The notes under the pieces are model-generated. The model did no database searches. It saw only the letters and a list, made by a program, of their open reading frames with translations, and was not told the origin of the DNA. 64,000 nucleotides of DNA from Anastrepha obliqua (Eukaryota > Arthropoda > Insecta > Diptera > Tephritidae), in contig NC_072893.1 of NCBI RefSeq assembly GCF_027943255.1, positions 39,578,001 to 39,642,000 of the forward strand, read 5' to 3'. Shown here in pieces: positions 20,718-31,256 of this stretch. The position numbers and the translations under genes were made by a program. The first letter of the stretch is position 1, and every line of letters starts with the position of its first letter.

Positions 20718-21232
20718 CGGGCAACAGTTCAAATGAAACTAGTTGTGACACGGCCGTTGGCGACGCGATTGCTCGCACTTCGTCGTCATCGGTCATATGC
20801 TTGGGCACGATGCTCGCCCCATTGGATGCTGGTTGAGTTCGTTGGTGACGGTGTTGGCCATTGACGGCATTGCTACGGCTGCTGCATAACATTAGGCGCG
20901 CTGATGTACGACGCCTTGGCAGTGTATACTTCGAAGCCATGTAACGCTTGAAAATTTCGAAGTATTTTTCGAACAAAATCAAAACAAAACATATGCGAAA
21001 CTCAGGCAGTGCCACAGACAATATGTATGTATATGCATAGATTCCGTACCACAAAATGCGCACACTTTCGGTTGTGCTTGGGAGATATCCATGTCCATGT
21101 GGAGGGCTTAGCATGCGCTCGTATTTAGACGTCATATTCGGTGTTTGTCGTTCTTCGAAAGTGTGCCAAATGAGCATCGTGCCGGGCATGATAGCACGTG
21201 GAGAGTACTCCGAAAATTCGCTCTGAGCGCGC
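20718..21232 (-). other. candidate host exon, unknown protein
   Basis: A 515-bp minus-strand interval is fully open (171 whole codons) between a TTTTCTAG acceptor (AG at 21234-21233) and a GTGAGC donor (20717-20712). The translation contains IWHTFEERQTPNMTSKYERM, a mixed hydrophobic stretch (about 35 residues from ILWYGIYAYTYILSVALPEF) that could be one or two membrane segments, then a basic LPRRRTSARL patch and a Ser/Gln/His-rich end. Base composition is more GC-rich than its surroundings and no transposon motif is seen. However, two other frames are also fairly open in parts. I do not recognise the protein. It could be a spurious frame. Confidence 0.35.
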
Positions 21233-21239
21233 CTAGAAA

Positions 21240-22311
21240 ACCCTTGTACTCTTAAATTCTAATTGCACTCTCTTCAAGCACGCAACGATATGGCCACTTT
21301 TGAAGTTGAGCTTTCATTTTTCGCTTTCGCTTGCCATGTCGCGCCGGCGTCAAAGCTGTGCCAGTTTTCTAAGCAAATATTTTTGCCGCATCACAACTCG
21401 TCGGGTTGGTTAACACATAAGCACACAAGTTCTGTGTGCGCTTTGTCTTTCAGCCTAAGCGCCGTAATGTATGCTAAGCATCTATGCGGCAGCTGGTTGC
21501 AAGCAAGAAAGTAACAAAAAAAAAAATATTGGTAAGCAGCAGCATACTTCTCATACCATTTCACGCACACTCACGGTCACAGTGTGTCATACAAGTATAA
21601 GGCCGCATACAAGCGCTCAAACATTTGCGCTTGCATAGAAATATTTGCCCACTGCCACTCAGTCGTTTGGTTCCGGGAATGATTTGGTTTGCCGCTTGTT
21701 TTTGCTTTTGTGTCTGCTCTAGCATGAAATATATTTTTGTTATGTGTATTTGTGGGCAAGCAGCACTTTTGAAAGCGAAATGTTTTTGTAAAGCGTGTGA
21801 AAATTCTACACAGCTGTGTATGTACGTAATTTGGCGACATTCATGAGCTGGAGTGTATGTAAATATGCAGCTTGGAGGGACCAAGCATGCTATGGAAACT
21901 ATTCGGTTGGGTGTGGTAGAGTTTGCTTTGTGCTTAGTTTCTGCTAAAATATAAACGTACACAATGATGATCCATCTGTGTATTGCTTGTAGTTCTGGGG
22001 TAAATTGTGGAACGTCAAGGTGACGTATTTCTCTAGCTTCTGAGGCAGGGAGCAATAGTAGACTTAGGTTGCGGTTACTAGAAGAACTAAAAGTCTGACG
22101 CTGATCTGCCAAATGTCAGCAATTATTCTGTTCAGCAAGGAAATCGCTTCTCCGGTTTCACTAAATTTAAAAAAGCTTAGTGGGTGCGACTTACGTAAGG
22201 TGAAGAACTGGAAAGGAATGTGTTTAAAACGTCAGTCTGTAGAATGTTTTTAAACAACTGAGTACATATACAAACAACTTGCGACTCCAAGAGGTTGACC
22301 TAAAATATATG
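21240..22311. other. unassigned DNA flanking the candidate exon
   Basis: A 183-codon minus-strand frame (21561-22112) matches no domain I know. Its first 45 residues (NRNLSLLLLPASEAREIRHL and on) look more protein-like than the rest, which is low quality. Nothing else is recognised. Confidence 0.35.
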
Positions 22312-22519
22312 CAGTAGAAACTCGATTTTTGCACCCTACGAAAACCGGGCCAGTGCAATTTTCGAGGTTGTCGCAAGTGCGAAGTTTTTTTTATACAAAT
22401 TTTGTTTGTGAAGCTTTTTTAATCCCATTAAAGTCTGTAAGATCATCTCTAACATTTGAACTATTTATTTTTTTATTATTACTTGTGGAACAGTTTGCCG
22501 GTACACCCGAAAGCGGTCA

Positions 22520-23417
22520 ATTTTCAATCCAATCGTTTTCATCGAGCCTGGCGTCAAGGTAAATGGGAAATATTATCGGGAAAGTATTCTGGAGGTTGCT
22601 TTAAAGCCGTGGCTAGACAAACATTGGCAGACCATGGACGTTTCAACAGGACTCGGCACAGTCTCACAAAGCTCGAGTGAACCAAGAATAACTTAAAAAC
22701 AACGTTTCGAACTTCATAGCGTCCACACAATGGCTCTCAAATTCCCCCGACGCAAATCCAACGGATTATTCTCTTTAGGTCATTTTGGAGGTCTGGTTAA
22801 ATTTCAAGGGATGATGTTGAATGTGACCCACACCTAAACATCAACGACACCGTTGGACTTCTTTCTTTGGGGTTATTTGAAAAAAAGGTGTACATCGATA
22901 AGCCAGCAACAATTCAAAAGCTAAAAGAAAAGATAATTCGGCACATTAACGGCATAGTACCTCAATTATGCCTCAGCGTCATCGAAAATTTGGACCATCG
23001 GATGGAGGTGTGCCGCCGAGGCCATGGCGGCCATTTGGCTAATATTTTGTTGCATGCGTTATTGAGCCATATCAGTATTATCATAATAATGAGAAATAGT
23101 AATAATTAAAAAAAAAATTGTATTTTATTTCAAATCAACACCGGCCTCTGAAACTTAACCACCCTTTAGAAGGCTCACCAGTCTCAAGGCCGTCTGAAAA
23201 AAGGCATTGTCCGTGAGTGGGCCAAAATACGTGCAAGTCACATTCGGGCAGCTTACGGTGCGTTTCTGGACCGTCTCAAGGCTATAGTCAAGGTAATTCT
23301 TAATTTTGTATTACGAGTATTTTCACACATTTTTTACTTTGAATTGAATAAAAGTAATTTTCCAAACTGAAATTATGGCCTTTTTAATTGGTTACACTTC
23401 CAGTGCCAGACCTTGTA
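22520..23417 (+). pseudogene. Tc1/mariner (maT-like) relic nested in the Tigger element
   Basis: The same family as the copy at 43309-44775: shared phrases include TCGTTTTCATCGAGCCTGGC and CGGATTATTCTCTTT, and the right end GGTTACACTTCCAGTGCCAGACC closely matches the right end of that copy. Translated pieces include GRPWTFQQDSAQSHKARVNQ (canonical QQDSAPSHKA, second Asp kept), SPDANPTDYSL (third Asp kept) and GIVREWAKIRASHIRAAYGA. The transposase N-terminus and left inverted repeat are missing. Another mariner splits it at 22798-23163. Confidence 0.75.
22798..23163 (+). pseudogene. mariner-like (FFLWGYLK type) transposase C-terminal fragment, nested
   Basis: The frame gives TVGLLSLGLFEKKVYIDKPA then TIQKLKEKIIRHINGIVPQL, CLSVIENLDHRMEVCRRG and GGHLANILLHA. 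This is the C-terminal part of the transposase group whose members read DFFLWGYLKxxVY and PxTIxELKxxI and end GGHLxDIIFHT. The host Tc1/mariner relic stops at about 22797 and resumes at about 23164 with TTTAGAAGGCTCACC, so this is a clean insertion. It is truncated at its 5' side. A related, internally deleted copy lies at 52934-53478. Confidence 0.7.
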
Positions 23418-23479
23418 GCTCCCCGCTATTTCTGAGCCTCTGCAGCGTTATTACATCGTTTAAGCAGTCGTTGTTTTAC

Positions 23480-24720
23480 TCTGCCCTATTGCCTCCTCCA
23501 ATGTAATTTTATTTGTATTTGTCATCACGTCATTAGTTCCTTCACCGACGGCTTCTGTGGGTTTCGACTGAGGTTCAACATTCCATCGCTGGATTTCAGA
23601 TTGGGAGAGTTCCTGCAATGGTTCTACTTACCGAAGCAAAGTTGCTATGAATTGAATATTGGAAAGAATATAAGAATAATATCGAAAATCCAAAAGAGGA
23701 ATGATGTCGTCACAATTCCAGTCAGACGCTTTTTTAAACTGTTTTTGAAGCGTTTCCTGAATGGAAGTTGCGGTTTGCCTACGAGCAACAATGTGACTTA
23801 AGCGAGATTTCTTCTAGTTCAATTTAGCGAGCCTCATAAAGTTTTGATTCATGGACTGTATTAGAGCCGTGCAGTTTGGAGGAAAGCGCATTATCGATAT
23901 TTGGTAGTGAAAGCTCCGTAACTCGACTTCTTTGGGAAGACAAACAGCATTAACAATAAGAAGACGAGCTTTTTTCGAAAGATTTTACGTACGAGAGAAC
24001 TCCTTTACCTGTTTCTTTATAAAATGTTTGATTAAAACAGGATTTGACAAAAAATGAACATAGCTGCGGCACAAATGTTCTATGAAAGTATTTTTCAAAT
24101 AAATCTAAGGTCATCCAATTTAAAGAAGTTATAGTTAGAATAGTCATGTTCTTTGTAGACAACAAGCATATCAGTAAAAACTCTTAATAAACACGGATTT
24201 GCAGATTTCCGAATAGTCATTATTAATACTTTATGATTTCCAGCAGCATTTGTACAAGCGAGGAATGTTATTCTCTCTTTACTGATCTTTTGCCCTGGAG
24301 CCGAGATTTCTCTTGAGCGCACATGAGTTTTATCGGGTAAGAACTTCCAAAATAAACCAGACTCATTGGCATTATTTATCACTTGTAATTCGTATGCTTT
24401 TGGCCCTTTGGTACGTAATCAAATTGAACAACGTTTTTCCATTTTTGGAAACCTAGAAGTCTTAAGAGTTTGCCTTTTAACCGGACCGGATTCAGAACGC
24501 GTAACAAACTTCTATATGGACTGCACGTTTTAGCTCATGCAACTCTCTTTCTATATTATGAGGACCACACCATGCAAAACTAAGTGCAAAACAGGCATTT
24601 CGTCAGCAAATGAATTAGGCGCTATTTCCCCTAAATTCATTCAGCTGAATCAATTTAAAAAATGGCATTACCAGAATAACTTCGACAGCAGTTCCCAAGC
24701 TTTATTCTCAAAAATCGTTC
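23480..24720 (-). pseudogene. Tigger/jerky-type DDE transposase relic
   Basis: On the minus strand, from high to low coordinate: KRQTLKTSRFPKMEK, from the CENP-B-like DNA-binding region (about 24450); NNANESGLFWKFLPDKT (canonical NADETGLFWKMLPDKT, where the catalytic D of ADE has become NE); APGQKISKERITFLACTNAA; LDLFEKYFHRTFVPQ; and ISIMRFPPNCTALIQSMNQN (canonical FLPPNVTALIQPMDQG, Asp to Asn). The two Asp-to-Asn changes hit catalytic positions, and frames shift several times, so it is inactive. Pogo-family transposases act in the nucleus at TA targets. Confidence 0.75.
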
Positions 24721-25006
24721 TAATATCGGGAGTACTGAGTACGCAATAAAAGAATTGTGTCGCAAGTATCGAAATGTGCAAGAATCGAGTTTCTACTGTA
24801 TATATAAATATACGAGTATATGCAATATAGTTTAGTGAGGTTAAATGGTCGCCCTTGCGAGGGGCCTACTTGGACAACAATCTAAATTTTTTACCATTGT
24901 GGTACCATACAGGGGGGAGCGGATGGGCACAGGAAAGGGGGAGGAACCAAACAGAATCCAGGGCTTGGATTAGACAATTCGAGGATGAGGACCAATAAGT
25001 GGCGAG

Positions 25007-26111
25007 TTACGCATGTGTTAACGGCTTTAGGCTGCTGATGATTTTCACCAGATTTGTGATATTTAAGCCTACAATATCCGCTGGTGTAGCGAAAAAGTGA
25101 GAGCCCAGATGTTTAAACCTTGGCCCGACGAGAGCAGGGCTGCTGAGAGAAAGGTGCTGAAATGATTGCAACTCGTCCTCCAGACAGCGTCTGCACAAAT
25201 CAAAGCCTCACCGTATGGACACCTAACGGACAGTGTCCGGTGAGGATATTGTGGCTTTGTTAGCCTGAAGTTCTATGTGGCAGCCCCGTTCTACTCGCTG
25301 CCAGAAAGATCTCGCGACTTTGCACGTTTGCGCACTAGCTCAGCGCTCATTGAGTTGACGCGAGGCTCATCTTTTCAGTAGCAGACCACTGGTTCTTAAG
25401 GGAACTCCAATCTTCTCATATTGCGATAAAGCCCTGGGTTCCCTGACTGGCCAACTCATCGGCCCAGTAGTTTCCCTCTATGTGGTTGTGACTCTATGTC
25501 GAAGCATTCCGATGCAATCGAGAGGGAGATCAGGCATTCCCCGACTAATTTCGAGCACACAAACAGCGAGCCCAAGCCTTTAATTGCCGCTTGGATGTCG
25601 AAGTAGATATTCACTGTAATTACAGAAGCGAGCAGCCAATCCACAGCTTCCTTAATTGCGCCTACTTCTGTTTGAAAAACACTAAAGTGGTCCGGAAGCC
25701 TAGATTTGAGCTGATGGGGAGCTCCTTACAGAATACTCCCCCACCAACTCTTCCGTCTAACTTCGAGCCATCCGTAAACATATTTGCCATGCCCTGTTTC
25801 CAAATATTGCATCCCGCCCACTCTTCCCTTGAAGGAATATGAATGGAGAAAGTTCCGCTTAGACCTAGAAAGGCTGTACAATGATCCAGCATCATAGGGA
25901 TGAACTCAAAGTGGTTGAGAATGCTAGAGTGTCCGTAACTTAAATCTAGCTTATGGCCCGAACACCTCAATCTGATTACGGCGCGTGCAGCAGCAGTTTT
26001 TCCTGCAATATCTACGGGCGCTACATTTATCGTAGCGTTAAGTGCTAGAGTAGGTGTGGTCCGAAGTGCCCCATAGATTCCAATGAGGACAGATCTTTGA
26101 ACCGCCTCCAC
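25007..26111 (-). pseudogene. RNase H-bearing LINE ORF2, 3' half relic
   Basis: The minus strand runs from the end of the reverse transcriptase thumb (VQRSVLIGIYGALRTTPTLA; 26111 downward) into RNase H, with MANMFTDGSKLDGRVGGGVF (first catalytic Asp, canonical TDGSK) and ACNW-type helix remnants near 25456-25660. It ends with the Cys knuckle FDLCRRCLEDELQSFQHLSL and NLVKIISSLKP at 25007. At least two frameshifts separate these parts. RNase H after the RT places it in the I/LOA/R1-like group. Its 5' side is cut by the repeat at 26112. The region 24840-25006 may be its untranslated tail. Confidence 0.75.
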
Positions 26112-26940
26112 CTTTTTCTTATATAATTAAAAAAAATCGAGTTTGAACCGAAAAACAAAATAGCCGATAACTCTTGAAAAAATTTTTTTTCGGGTGAACA
26201 AAAAAATACGTGTCTCATTATTTTGATCAGAGAGCAATATATTTGAGTTAAACCGAAATCGAAGAACATGTCCCGAATAGCCCTTTTGAATTGAAATGGA
26301 AAGAATCTATATAAGAAATTTTTTTTTAATTGCTCATAACTTAGTTAAAAATAAACCGATTTGAATGATTCTGGGTTCAAAATAATCGTAATTACTTACA
26401 CATGCTTGAAAATGTTTTATTTTGCAAAAAAGCAAAAAGTGCGAAAAAGGGCTTTTACTCAAAAATTCATTACTCAAAAACAACTCATTTTCGCTACTAG
26501 GCATTCATCTCAATTAAAGTTTGAGATGTCCTTTTGATTTGGAAAAAGTTATAAAAAAAAAATACACTTTTTGAAATATTGAATTTCGAAAAAATTTCAA
26601 TTATTTTTTTTTTTTTTGCTAAATAAAAAATTTTCAACTACTTTTTTGCAATTTTTTCTGCATGAAGTCGCTCGTGTAAGCCATTACGATTATTTTGAAC
26701 TCAGAATCATTCAAATCGGTTTATTTTTGACAAAGTTATGGGCATTTAAAAAAAATTGTTTCTTATTTAATTAAAAAAAATCGAGTTTGAGCCGAAAAAC
26801 AAAATTGAAAAAAATTTTTTTCGGGCGAACAAAAAAATACGTGTCTCATTATTTTGACCAGAGAGCAACATATTTAAGTTACATCGAAATCGAAGAACAT
26901 GACCCGAATAGCCCGGTTGAATTGAAATGGAAAGCATCAT
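26112..26940. repeat. tandem/foldback repeat: two direct copies with an inverted core
   Basis: A block starting AATTAAAAAAAATCGAGTTTG recurs at about 26125-26285 and 26770-26935, about 645 bp apart. It includes CAAAAAAATACGTGTCTCAT and ATCGAAGAACATG phrases. Between them, AAAAATAAACCGATTTGAAT (about 26347) pairs with its inverted copy ATTCAAATCGGTTTATTTTT (about 26708), the arms spanning roughly 26306-26400 and 26680-26766. The region therefore is either one and a quarter units of a 645-bp tandem repeat, each with an internal palindrome, or a foldback MITE between direct repeats. It is non-coding. Confidence 0.75.
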
Positions 26941-27976
26941 TATTTATTTTTTATACGCACGTTGCAGTTTTCACAATTGACTTCTGTTGTCGAATGTAAA
27001 TTTCAACAATTTGGGAGCGCTCGCGTGGCGTGCACTGTCCCATGGTAAAAATCGGCTTGGACTGACGCTTTCAACGCGGTATGTCATTAAGCGATCTGAC
27101 GTCTCTGTCAAAAGATACAGGGTTGCCAGATGGGTCCGTCGAATATTAACAACCCGTATATATGTATATATATTTGGTTCCAGACAAAATCATCACATTA
27201 ATTAAAATAATATATTAATAAAGTAATAAAAAAGTTAATATAAGAGGTGAAAAACAAATTATTCACTGAAAACTCGTTCGAGTTAAATTAAAGCGCAATA
27301 AATTAGAAACTAAAGTATTTCTTTCCCCTGGTAACATTGAGGACCATACAAAGATATATGAAAGTTTGGTTGCATACAGAAAATAATTATGCATGTATGT
27401 TTACCGTTGTTGCTTCCCGCTCAAACATGCGAAAGAGGGTAAAGTATGTCGCAAGAACCAAAAGATATTGCCTCCAGGGCAGGTCACAAAGCGAGAATGC
27501 AAGGCAGCAACAGCAACAGCATCAGTAGCAGCAACATTAGCACCAGTAACAGAACTGCAGGCGATGGCAATAAAAATAGCTAAAAAAGGATTGGACAGAC
27601 TAAAGAGCAGTTTATTGCTGTATGTGTGTACATCACAGGACAAAATAAATTGCAAGTATAGAGAGGGCAAAAAGTAAATCCATGAATGTTGCTACACAAA
27701 AGTGTTTGCATACTTAGTAAAAAAAAAATTAATAAAATTTTAATTGCAAAATAGCAAATATACAACATAATAAAGTATAGTTACCAGAAAAAACTCTTAC
27801 ATGTGCAACTTCTTGCAGTGCAACTTCATACAGTGCCAATGAAGTAATGCAATCCTGTGCTGCAATTCGTTTCTGAAAAATGAATGAAGTTACTTATCAT
27901 TTCAGCAGTGCGAGGTGGCGCATTATTGTGATCTAAGGAGTATCAACGGACAAATATCAACGGAAAAACTCTTTCA
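26941..27976. other. unassigned DNA with a CAG-type patch
   Basis: I see no gene. A CAG/CAA trinucleotide run at about 27503-27540 (opa-like) gives short Gln-rich frames that are not otherwise gene-like. An ATATAT patch lies near 27160. Confidence 0.4.
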
Positions 27977-28557
27977 CTTTCACCCAGTGCAAAGTACTTA
28001 GGGGTAATTCTGGATCCCAAACTTAGCTGGAAGTTAAACGTCGAAGAACGGGTAAGGAAAGCAGAAATTGTTTTATATGCCTGCAAACGTATGCTTGGAA
28101 GAAGATGGGGTATTCAACCAAAGCATACATTATGGCTGTATAAGGCGGTTATACGAGCTATTTTATCGTATGGTTCGGTAGTTTGGTGGAAAGCTCTAGG
28201 GAGAGATTACAATACCAAATTACTCAGCAGAATACAAAGATCAGCCTCTGCAATAACGGTCGGTGCGATCAGATCATGTCCTAGAGAGGATCTCAATGCA
28301 CTGACACACGTTATTCCAATAGACCTACACATTAAGAAGATGGCAACCATGAGTGCATTTAGGTTAAATGAAGCGGGTCGCTGGAAAGAAAAAACTTATG
28401 GTCACGCTAGTCTATTATTGCGACAAGCTCAGTTAATCGGATTTGAATTGAATTTGAAAAGGTCGAGCCAAGGAGCACCAGGAGATTTGGTGGCTCCTAA
28501 AACATTCAGGCTAAAGAGCCCATTGTATTTAATGCTCTGGAAAGGGGGTAGATAGTC
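27977..28557 (+). pseudogene. I/LOA-like LINE ORF2, reverse transcriptase thumb part
   Basis: The frame reads SPSAKYLGVILDPKLSWKLN, ACKRMLGRRWGIQPKHTLWL, YKAVIRAILSYGSVVWWKAL, LSRIQRSASAITVGAIRS and IDLHIKKMATMSAFRL. This is the classic end of the RT domain (YLGVxLDxKLxW...CxxxxGxxWGLxP) in RNase H LINEs. It is open for over 150 codons, so decay is modest. The element continues at 28929 after an insertion of another LINE in reverse (28558-28928). Its sibling on the minus strand is at 59365-60005. Confidence 0.85.
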
Positions 28558-28928
28558 AAGGAGGGAGGGGGAAAAGTATCAGAGAAAGAGATAGAAAAGA
28601 ATAGAGACAGAGATAGAGATAGTTATTCCTGTGAGAATTTTCCAGATTCTTTGGAAAATCTGTAAATATCCTCCAGTTTTAGAGAACAAATATTACTCAT
28701 TCTCATGACATCGGAACCCAATACTCGTAGTCGCGCTCAAGCAAAGACAGGACACTCACAGAGAAAGTGCTCAGTGCTATCTGCCTCCTCAAAGCCCGAC
28801 AGGCATACCGGGTCCTCGATGATTCCAATGGTGGTCATATGCTGACCCCATGGGTTGTGTCCTGTAATGATACCGACCATCAACCGAATGTCTTTCCTTC
28901 TAAGTTTTAGTAGAACCTCTTCATGTCG
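28558..28928 (-). pseudogene. second LINE tail nested inside the first LINE
   Basis: On the minus strand: VLLKLRRKDIRLMVGIITGH, NPWGQHMTTIGIIEDPVC, EEADSTEHFLCECPVFA and then LGSDVMRMSNICSLKLEDIY followed by RFSKESGKFSQE. This is an ORF2 end of the R1/I type, with TGH, a C...HxxxC knuckle and RF...SGKF. A stop and a CT-rich tail (TATCTCTATCTCTGTCTC) follow. The flanking plus-strand LINE is interrupted exactly by this piece, so it inserted later, 5'-truncated as is usual for target-primed reverse transcription. Confidence 0.75.
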
Positions 28929-29950
28929 ATCTCCTTGCCTCAGTTAATCACGGTGAGGACTGACTACATCGTCTCGATGGTAACTTTCAATAGGAATAAG
29001 GGATTCTCTCTAAACAACTTCGATACCACAGTCTATACAGATGGCAGTAAAATGGATTGTGGTTTTGGAGCTGGTTTATATTCTCATATACTTGGAACTG
29101 AAAAATCTGTGCGTCTCCCTAATACCAGCAGTGTCTACCAGGCGGAAGTACTGGCAATTGGGGAAGGTTGTAGGCTACTAATCACTGATTTCTCTTTTAA
29201 GGCAATGTCGCTATTCTTTCGGATAGCCAAGCTGTAATCCAGGCACTGGACGCGGCTATAACAACCTCTAAAGTGGTGGAGCAAAGTAGGAATAGCCTCA
29301 CCACCTTGAGTGAAAACCATAAAGTAACCTGAATTTGGGTCCCGGGACATCGGATCATTGAAGGTAACGAAAAAGCAGATGAACTGGCAAGAGCAGGATC
29401 TGCCATGAATAGAGTTCTTGCTGTACCGGTATTCACACCATTAGGTGCAGTCAAGAATGCAATCTCCCTAAAATACCTTCAAATCACAGATTGTAGATGG
29501 AGAGACCAGACAAAATGCAAAATCAGCAAGCCCACCTACAACCTCAAGCAATCGTTGACATTAATAAACATGAAACGACAGGACGCCTGTAGACTAACGG
29601 CAGTCATAACTGGCTTTTGGTGTATCGGAGTACAAGCCGCAAAATGGGCATCCCTCACAACACATACTGTCATAGTCGTAAACAACCAGAGAAAAAGGAA
29701 GCAATCTTCCATTTCCTCTGTGAATGCCCTGCCCTATGCGGGGACAGAATGTTAACCCAGGGCAAAACGCTGTTCGAGAGTCTCGAGCAACTGTCTGGCT
29801 TAGACGTCAACAACCTAATAAGGTTTCTAAACTGCACAGACTGGATATAGTCTTGCTGTAAATAACTGTTAAACAAGTTGGTAACGTGGATGTGGCAACA
29901 AACTAGAGCGGAAGCGCTAGTTGGATTCTGGATGAATCACCACTCTAACC
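28929..29950 (+). pseudogene. I/LOA-like LINE ORF2, RNase H domain and C-terminus
   Basis: Continues the element of 27977-28557. RNase H: TTVYTDGSKMDCGFGAGLYS (first Asp), VYQAEVLAIGEGC (Glu), VAILSDSQAVIQALDAA (second Asp, in another frame) and IWVPGHRIIEGNEKADELAR (His and final Asp). A frameshift near 29200 and a stop near 29331 break it. The tail has ITGFWCIGVQAAKMGIPHN, EKKEAIFHFLCECPALCGDR and NNLIRFLNCTDWI, then a stop at 29848. The untranslated tail reaches about 29950 with CTAACCAACTAACCAAGG. All four RNase H active residues are present. Confidence 0.85.
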
Positions 29951-30079
29951 AACTAACCAAGGAGTAGCTGGCCAGTTCCTCGTTTTTCTACTTTCAACTA
30001 AATTTTTGAACACTTTTGGTAAGCAGTTTTCAATATATCATTTGGCAGTTACTGTCTGAGAAGAATCTTATGGAATAAC

Positions 30080-30600
30080 AGCAACTATTTTTGCTCTGGT
30101 GAAGTAAACCGAGATCATCACTTTTGTTGCTGCGATTTGTTACTTGGCTTTTAGCGGTGGATTTGCTCCCGTTGGGCTCCATACCATAGATTTCTGTTTG
30201 GTTTCCGGGGCATACTTAAAAACCAAGCTTTGTGAACTGTTAAGATCATATCACAGTTGCTAGACTCTCTGTTTCCGAATTTTCTTATAAAACATTGCAA
30301 AATTTACTTTAGCTTACTTTTGACTTGCATTCAAAATTCTTGGAACCAATCTAACAATCGCAGGCAGTAACATTCAAGTCAAATTCGCTTCATATCATTT
30401 CCTGTGTCATTCGTGGCTTTTTACCAAATTTTCGCTTCACCAGGACTACATTTAACTGGTCGGTCGCCGATTTTGGCTGTCTTTCTCGAGGCTCGTCCTC
30501 CACAGAAAAATGCCCAGTATGGAATCTTTGACACAACTTACAAAGAGTCCTACGAGATGGAGTGCCCGTTTTATATGCAGTTTAGAATTCATTGAAAATT
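30080..30600 (-). pseudogene. mariner transposase relic, strongly decayed
   Basis: On the minus strand FGHFSVEDEPREGRPKSATD (about 30460-30515) fits the linker after the first helix-turn-helix in mariner transposases (SGxFxxEDxPRxGRP). Lower down, EPNGSKSTAKSQVTNRSNKS (about 30120-30185) recalls the WGxPGxxSTSTAKPN block. The parts between do not align cleanly, frames change and stops are frequent. No terminal repeats were found. Confidence 0.4.
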
Positions 30601-30834
30601 TTCACAGATTCGAGTTGACATCGAAAGCCGAAAGGTATTGAGTAACGAATTTGCTGCTAAGTCGGTGGTGGAATTTTATTGATATTGAATCACCTATTTT
30701 ACGTTTTCTCGATTTTATTCAAACCAATTTTTCTGAAAATTTAAATAAAACATAGTAAGACTATAGCAAAATTAAGGGCATTTTATAATTTTTCAAAAAC
30801 ATATTTTTCTAGGGAAGATGAAAATGACTAAAAG

Positions 30835-31075
30835 AGGATTTTTCTGATAATGATTCCATCTCTTTTTTCTAACTTCTTAAAGGATTTCTTTAGTAGTTTT
30901 ACCTCACGCGTGAACCAAGGAAACTTGTATTGCGTGTTTTATGCGAGAAATCTCAACCTTTTTAGAGTTAAAAAAGGAAAAACATTGGGCAACGTACGAT
31001 TTACAAACAGCTTTTCCAAGTTAAGTTCAAGTAAAGAATGGGCGTCAAAAACCATAGTTATTGTAGTTAAAAGCT
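30835..31075 (-). pseudogene. LINE ORF2 fragment between endonuclease and RT
   Basis: The minus strand shows NLEKLFVNRTLPNVFPF and then FPWFTREVKLLKKSFKKLEK, the pattern (YPxWFxxEL...LLKKK) found between the endonuclease and reverse transcriptase of jockey/CR1-type LINEs. It is short and breaks on both sides. Confidence 0.4.
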
Positions 31076-31256
31076 AGTTTTTCTTCAGGAATACTAGTAG
31101 AAAATTCATAAAAATTCAACTTAAGTACCAAAGAAATTCGATGCTTATCTGCAGTTGAAAATGCACTAAGACGAATTATTACAGTCTCTGAAAAAAATCA
31201 GAACTAGATTCTATTGAGTTTGTTTTGAAAACAATTAATTTTGCAGTAAATTAAGT

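Larger units (their letters stand above)
22312..24798 (-). mobile_element. Tigger/pogo-type DNA transposon with nested insertions
   Basis: Ends: CAGTAGAAACTCGATTTTTG at 22312, and at 24798 the inverted partner CAGTAGAAACTCGATTCTTG, a near-perfect repeat of about 24 bp. CAGTAGAA-CTCGATT is the hallmark of Tigger/pogo ends, and TA follows the right end (24799-24800). The transposase is on the minus strand between about 23480 and 24720. The left part is filled by a Tc1/mariner copy (22520-23417), which in turn holds a second mariner piece (22798-23163). Without the insertions the host element would be about 1.6 kb. Confidence 0.8.

Noticed and set aside
21561..22112. 183-codon minus-strand frame
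   Set aside because: Low-quality composition, overlaps other open frames, no recognised domain; mentioned only as unassigned.
27503..27540. opa (polyglutamine) coding exon
   Set aside because: The CAG run is short and the flanking frames stop quickly with no splice signals.
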